Shown in pieces: positions 6,893-9,030 of a stretch of 9,030 nt of DNA. Position 1 is the first letter of the stretch. Each line of letters starts with the position of its first letter. Where the stretch lies: NCBI GenBank assembly GCA_913040875.1, contig CAJWHX010000114.1, positions 1 through 9,030 of the forward strand. The letters are read 5' to 3'. The notes below the pieces were generated by a model. It ran no database searches and was not told the DNA's origin. It was given only the letters and a program-made list of their open reading frames with translations. The stretch comes from an uncultured Pseudomonadota bacterium. Its GTDB lineage: Bacteria > Myxococcota > UBA796. A program made the position numbers and the translations under genes.

Positions 6893-7119
6893 GACGATGT
6901 ATCCCACGTATACACCACCTGCACTCCAAGCCCTAAAGCGTGCAATACTTGTAATACTTTGCCAATTTGAGCCGTCGCTTTACCCTGTTCCAGTTCGACG
7001 ACAAACCTGCGTCCAACATTGGCGAGCATTGCCAACTCTTCCTGAGATAGCCCCTGTTTCTTCCGAGAAGACTGAATTTGTTGACCAATATCGATGGTGG
7101 ATTGAATCATCTGTTGCAT
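6889..7119 (-). CDS. hipB: HipB-type antitoxin and autorepressor (XRE-family helix-turn-helix)
   Basis: This 76-residue protein has a single Cro/C1-type DNA-binding domain. GQQIQSSRKKQGLSQEELA (residues 12-30) gives helix 1 and the start of the helix-turn-helix, MLANVGRRFVVELEQGKA (31-48) the recognition helix and following turn, and IGKVLQVLHALGLGVQVV the last helix and a beta strand used for dimers in the family. HipB neutralises HipA and represses its own operon. The start at 7117-7119 follows AGGAAC at a normal distance; a second in-frame ATG at 7108-7110 would give 73 residues. The stop TGA overlaps the hipA ATG, so toxin translation is coupled to that of the antitoxin. The tail ends TWDTSS; the unstructured C-terminus that targets E. 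coli HipB (88 residues) for Lon proteolysis is shorter here. Putative operators flank the promoter just upstream. Confidence 0.94.
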   Translation of the reverse strand: MQQMIQSTIDIGQQIQSSRKKQGLSQEELAMLANVGRRFVVELEQGKATAQIGKVLQVLHALGLGVQVVYTWDTSS

Positions 7120-7129
7120 AAAATGTTCC

Positions 7130-7141
7130 TGTTCGGGAACA
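7130..7141. promoter_or_regulatory. Putative HipB operator O1 (downstream edge of promoter)
   Basis: TGTTCGGGAACA is an inverted repeat (TGTTC, GG centre, GAACA). It abuts the extended -10 element and would cover the transcription start of hipBA, so a bound repressor would block RNA polymerase. An overlapping wider dyad, GTTCC-N6-GGAAC, lies at 7125-7140. The core GTTCGGGAACA recurs exactly at 7181-7191. E. coli HipB sites have the form TATCC-N8-GGATA, so the sequence differs and the role is inferred from position and repetition. Confidence 0.65.
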
Positions 7142-7149
7142 GTATAGCA
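7141..7149 (-). promoter_or_regulatory. Extended -10 promoter of hipBA
   Basis: On the minus strand TGCTATACT gives a TATACT -10 box (five of six) with an upstream TG one base away. No good -35 hexamer is seen at 16-18 bases, which is common for extended -10 promoters. It lies about 22 bases before the hipB start, giving a short leader of roughly 15 bases. Confidence 0.6.
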
Positions 7150-7180
7150 TATTTAATTGACATTTGGAGGTTTTGATACC

Positions 7181-7191
7181 GTTCGGGAACA
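7181..7191. promoter_or_regulatory. Putative HipB operator O2 (upstream edge of promoter)
   Basis: GTTCGGGAACA is an exact second copy of the O1 core, in the same orientation and displaced by exactly 50 bp, about five helical turns. It lies just upstream of the -35 zone. Two sites on roughly the same DNA face fit cooperative binding or bending by HipB dimers or the HipBA complex, as known for E. coli hipBA with its multiple operators. Confidence 0.6.
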
Positions 7192-7506
7192 AATGGTCTG
7201 GATTTGACTGTGACCTCATCAAAAACGGTGAAAGAAGATCTTCACCCTTACTGGCGAACTGGTTTTTGTTTGTTCGTTATTCGAACCTTTTACGACTCAT
7301 CACCGCCATTGTCTGTCATGGTTGCTTGTGTTGCACCCTCCCAGTTTCAAAGATGTGAATGGCGACAGATTCAAAGGGGGTCGATTGAGTTGGCTGGATG
7401 CACTCCGAAGACACATCTTCTGTGAGCGTCGTCCGTAAGGGCGAAATGGGAGGCATTTTCGGTGCATTACACACAATCGCCCTCCGGTTTATGTCTGCTC
7501 GGTTCT

Positions 7507-7524
7507 GGAACACGGGGGTGTTCC
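7507..7524. repeat. Perfect 7-bp hairpin GGAACAC / GTGTTCC
   Basis: GGAACAC (7507-7513), loop GGGG, GTGTTCC (7518-7524). The stem is strong, but no T run follows on either strand, so it is not a standard intrinsic terminator. It overlaps another GTTC-N2-GAAC dyad at 7502-7511. It lies about 65 bases past the stop of the minus-strand SUMF1-fold gene and may protect that mRNA 3' end. Confidence 0.45.
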
Positions 7525-7540
7525 CGTCCCGTTCCGACTC

Positions 7541-7556
7541 AAATCCATAGGGATTT
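7541..7556. terminator. Weak hairpin downstream of the SUMF1-fold gene
   Basis: AAATCC (7541-7546), loop ATAG, GGATTT (7551-7556): a 6-bp stem with only two G-C pairs. It is followed on the plus strand by TCTT, and on the minus strand by only a short T run within the stem. It lies 31 bases beyond the stop of the minus-strand gene. It is poor as an intrinsic terminator and is listed because nothing better is seen between that gene and hipB. Confidence 0.25.
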
Positions 7557-7587
7557 TCTTAGGGAATGGGGATAAGGAGTTGAATAT

Positions 7588-9030
7588 CTAAGGGGTAAGA
7601 GCAAGACGGAAGCCGACGGAGGCGTGGCGGGACGTGGGCGTGAGGACATCACGCATGGCAGAACGCAGGTAGTGCGGGTGGTAAAACCAGGAGCCACCTC
7701 GCCTAACTCGGTTGGAAGCACTGGCGATTCCCGTCGGGTTTGTGACGGAACCCGATGAGTATGTCCCGTACCAATCTTGGGTCCATTCCCAAAGATTTCC
7801 TGACATATCGTAGAGACCATAGTCATTGGGCAAAAGTTGAGCAAGCTCTTTGGAGCCAAAAGGATAAGGATTGTTGATGTTTGCATAATAATAACCGTAC
7901 AACCGTAGATCGAATCCATCTGTGAGTGCCGAGGTTGTACTAGAATACCCACTCGGTAAGTTCCCTCCCCCGTTTGGTGTCCAGAATGCGGCCGTCGTTC
8001 CAGCACGTGCGGCGTATTCCCACTCGGCCTCTGTCAACATTCGGTATCCGTCGCACTGATAGGGGTTCACAGAAACACTACAGGTGACATCGGTTTCCGA
8101 ACCTGAACAGGCATAACATTCTTGGAGATTGCTCCCGTTTACCGTGTTGTGTCTCTGGGTGACGGTGTTGGCAAAGTCGGCTGCCATGTGCCAGTTCACG
8201 TAATACGCTGGATAATCGTTGCCAATTCCAAATGAGCCGTTGAAGTTTGATGTATTTAGCCCGTCGTGAGAATTGTAGCTCATCAGTGCAGCAAACATCC
8301 CCTGTGTGACTTCAGTGGTCATCACATAATAGTCGTTGGTCAGGGTTACTTGATGTTGTGTCTCGTTATCTCCCCTTCCGGCTTCCGATGTTGGACTACC
8401 CATATCAAAAGTTCCTGGTTCCACCCAGATCATATCCAAAGACAGATCAGGAATTGTGTAAATATCACCCGTCTTCTTCCCTTCAGAACTTTGTCCGGAA
8501 ACCAAAACCCAGGATTGGCTAGGTTCATCAAAGGTGTACCACTGTTTGTCGCTCTGCTTCCAGGCAAGGAAGTTGCTGTTTGGACCCGCTTTCATATACC
8601 ACCAGGTATTTTCCCCATGGGAGTATATCCAAGGAAAGGCTCCGTGCCACATCCATTGAGATGTCGCGCTAGCCTGAACGAAATTCGCAATCAGATTCTT
8701 CTTTGTGTAAGCCTGAGCATGCAATGTTAGTGGATTGTTGCCCCCTGAGGCACCCCCACTCCACCCGGCAAACACATATCCGCTCGCAGGGGTGGCAGTC
8801 AGCCCGACATATGATCCATCCGGATAAATGCCCTCCCCTGTAACGGTACCAGAACCCACAACAGTAATCGTGACTTCGAATTTCCCGGGGACAAGTTGAG
8901 CATCAAGCAGCTCACTCGTTACCCGGGCCTGTGTAAACTGGGGAAATAATCCAGCCATTGTGGGGTCAGTCACGACATCGGTGGTAAAATCATTCCCCTT
9001 GCTCGCGGGCAAAAGGGTAGCAAGATCAAG
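7588..9030 (-). CDS. SUMF1/FGE-fold exported protein without catalytic cysteines (N-terminus beyond window)
   Basis: The frame is open to the window edge, giving 480 visible residues and the stop at 7588-7590; the TTG at 9012 is not a credible start. Residues about 51-118 resemble a divergent InlB B-repeat (VVGSGTVTGEG, LTATPASGYVFAGWSG, NPLTLHA, LIANFV), usual in surface proteins. Residues about 124-167 are an aromatic segment (FPWIYSHGENTWWYM, KQWYTFD) of a kind seen in secreted proteins of Verrucomicrobiota and others. From about 198 to the end is the FGE-sulfatase fold: MIWVEPGTFDMGSP, TTEVTQGMFAALM, YRMLTEAEWEYAARAG (329-344), YGLYDMSGNLWEWTQDWYG, RVRRGGSW and VGFRLAL. A four-Cys insert (Cys305, 308, 317, 326) precedes the LTEAEWEYAARAG motif, a pattern common in myxobacterial SUMF1 lipoproteins. 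Where true formylglycine-generating enzymes have their active cysteine pair, this protein reads HYLRSAMRD, so it should not make formylglycine. A binding or structural role outside the cytoplasm is more likely. Confidence 0.88.
   Translation of the reverse strand, partial: LDLATLLPASKGNDFTTDVVTDPTMAGLFPQFTQARVTSELLDAQLVPGKFEVTITVVGSGTVTGEGIYPDGSYVGLTATPASGYVFAGWSGGASGGNNPLTLHAQAYTKKNLIANFVQASATSQWMWHGAFPWIYSHGENTWWYMKAGPNSNFLAWKQSDKQWYTFDEPSQSWVLVSGQSSEGKKTGDIYTIPDLSLDMIWVEPGTFDMGSPTSEAGRGDNETQHQVTLTNDYYVMTTEVTQGMFAALMSYNSHDGLNTSNFNGSFGIGNDYPAYYVNWHMAADFANTVTQRHNTVNGSNLQECYACSGSETDVTCSVSVNPYQCDGYRMLTEAEWEYAARAGTTAAFWTPNGGGNLPSGYSSTTSALTDGFDLRLYGYYYANINNPYPFGSKELAQLLPNDYGLYDMSGNLWEWTQDWYGTYSSGSVTNPTGIASASNRVRRGGSWFYHPHYLRSAMRDVLTPTSRHASVGFRLALTP

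Larger units (their letters stand above)
7120..7587. other. 468-bp intergenic region with regulatory sites and dyads, no convincing gene
   Basis: The part nearest hipB (7120-7195) holds its ribosome site, promoter and two operator-like repeats. The rest (7196-7587) has several short open frames on both strands, but none has a good ribosome site together with a recognisable protein. It contains an exact palindrome GAAGATCTTC (7234-7243), a GTTCG-N5-CGAAC dyad (7272-7286), a widely spaced AGGGCGA/TCGCCCT pair (7438-7444, 7477-7483), and two small hairpins before the end of the SUMF1-fold gene (7507-7524, 7541-7556). It could hold a small RNA or a degenerate element; nothing seen proves either. 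Confidence 0.6.

Noticed and set aside
6893..6907. Upstream GTG start for hipA, adding five residues
   Set aside because: The ATG at 6890-6892 overlaps the hipB stop in the common ATGA coupling arrangement and aligns with the N-terminus of E. coli HipA. The GTG lies in the likely ribosome site.
7316..7513. Minus-strand 65-codon open frame as a gene
   Set aside because: It has only a GTG start, no clear ribosome site and no recognised domain, and it overlaps inverted repeats. It is kept as an open question in the findings rather than called as a gene.
7578..7584. GTTGAAT matching the integron core consensus GTTRRRY
   Set aside because: No matching RYYYAAC partner with paired inner arms was found at a sensible distance, so an attC site is not supported.
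9010..9012. TTG at 9010-9012 as start of the SUMF1-fold gene
   Set aside because: The frame stays open to the window end, no ribosome site or signal peptide follows, and the protein looks exported, so the true start is outside.
7588..9030. Annotation as an active formylglycine-generating (sulfatase-activating) enzyme
   Set aside because: The catalytic cysteine pair is absent from the expected segment, no sulfatase gene is nearby, and the extra modules point to a surface protein.

Overview
The window looks like chromosomal DNA of a Gram-negative bacterium of moderate GC content (hand-counted stretches run from about 38% to 58%). Two surface-protein families, a MopE-like Asp/Gly/Cys-repeat lipoprotein and a secreted SUMF1/FGE-fold protein, are especially common in Myxococcota and related former deltaproteobacteria. 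The second also has features seen in Verrucomicrobiota-type secreted proteins. Assignment to Myxococcota or a relative is therefore an inference, not a demonstrated fact.

Layout, left to right. At 2-457 (+) is the C-terminal part of an unrecognised, probably exported protein. A bidirectional intrinsic terminator at 495-520 separates it from a convergent 966-residue lipoprotein gene (630-3530, -). That protein is a Ca/metal-binding repeat array of strict 24-residue period with a lamin-tail-like domain embedded near its N-terminus. A tRNA-Gly(GCC) gene (3706-3778, +) follows, with its own promoter and a UUCG-loop terminator. Next is a two-gene operon (4015-5635, +): a fumarylacetoacetate hydrolase-family enzyme and a zeta-class GST of the maleylacetoacetate isomerase type. 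Together these would carry out the last two steps of tyrosine/homogentisate (or gentisate-type) ring-cleavage catabolism. Convergent to it is a hipBA toxin-antitoxin module (5666-7119, -), with a 4-base ATGA overlap between antitoxin and kinase. A 468-bp stretch without a convincing gene (7120-7587) holds the hipBA promoter, bracketed by two copies of an 11-bp motif that are likely HipB operators, plus further dyads. The right end is the C-terminal 480 residues of a SUMF1-fold protein (7588-9030, -) that lacks the catalytic cysteines of true formylglycine-generating enzymes.

The genes do not form one pathway. The clear functional units are the FAH-maiA catabolic pair and the hipBA module. The most checkable new detail is the paired GTTCGGGAACA sites around the hipBA promoter, a sequence unlike the known E. 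coli HipB operator. I found no CRISPR array, transposase or phage gene, and no strong evidence for a wholly new multi-gene system.
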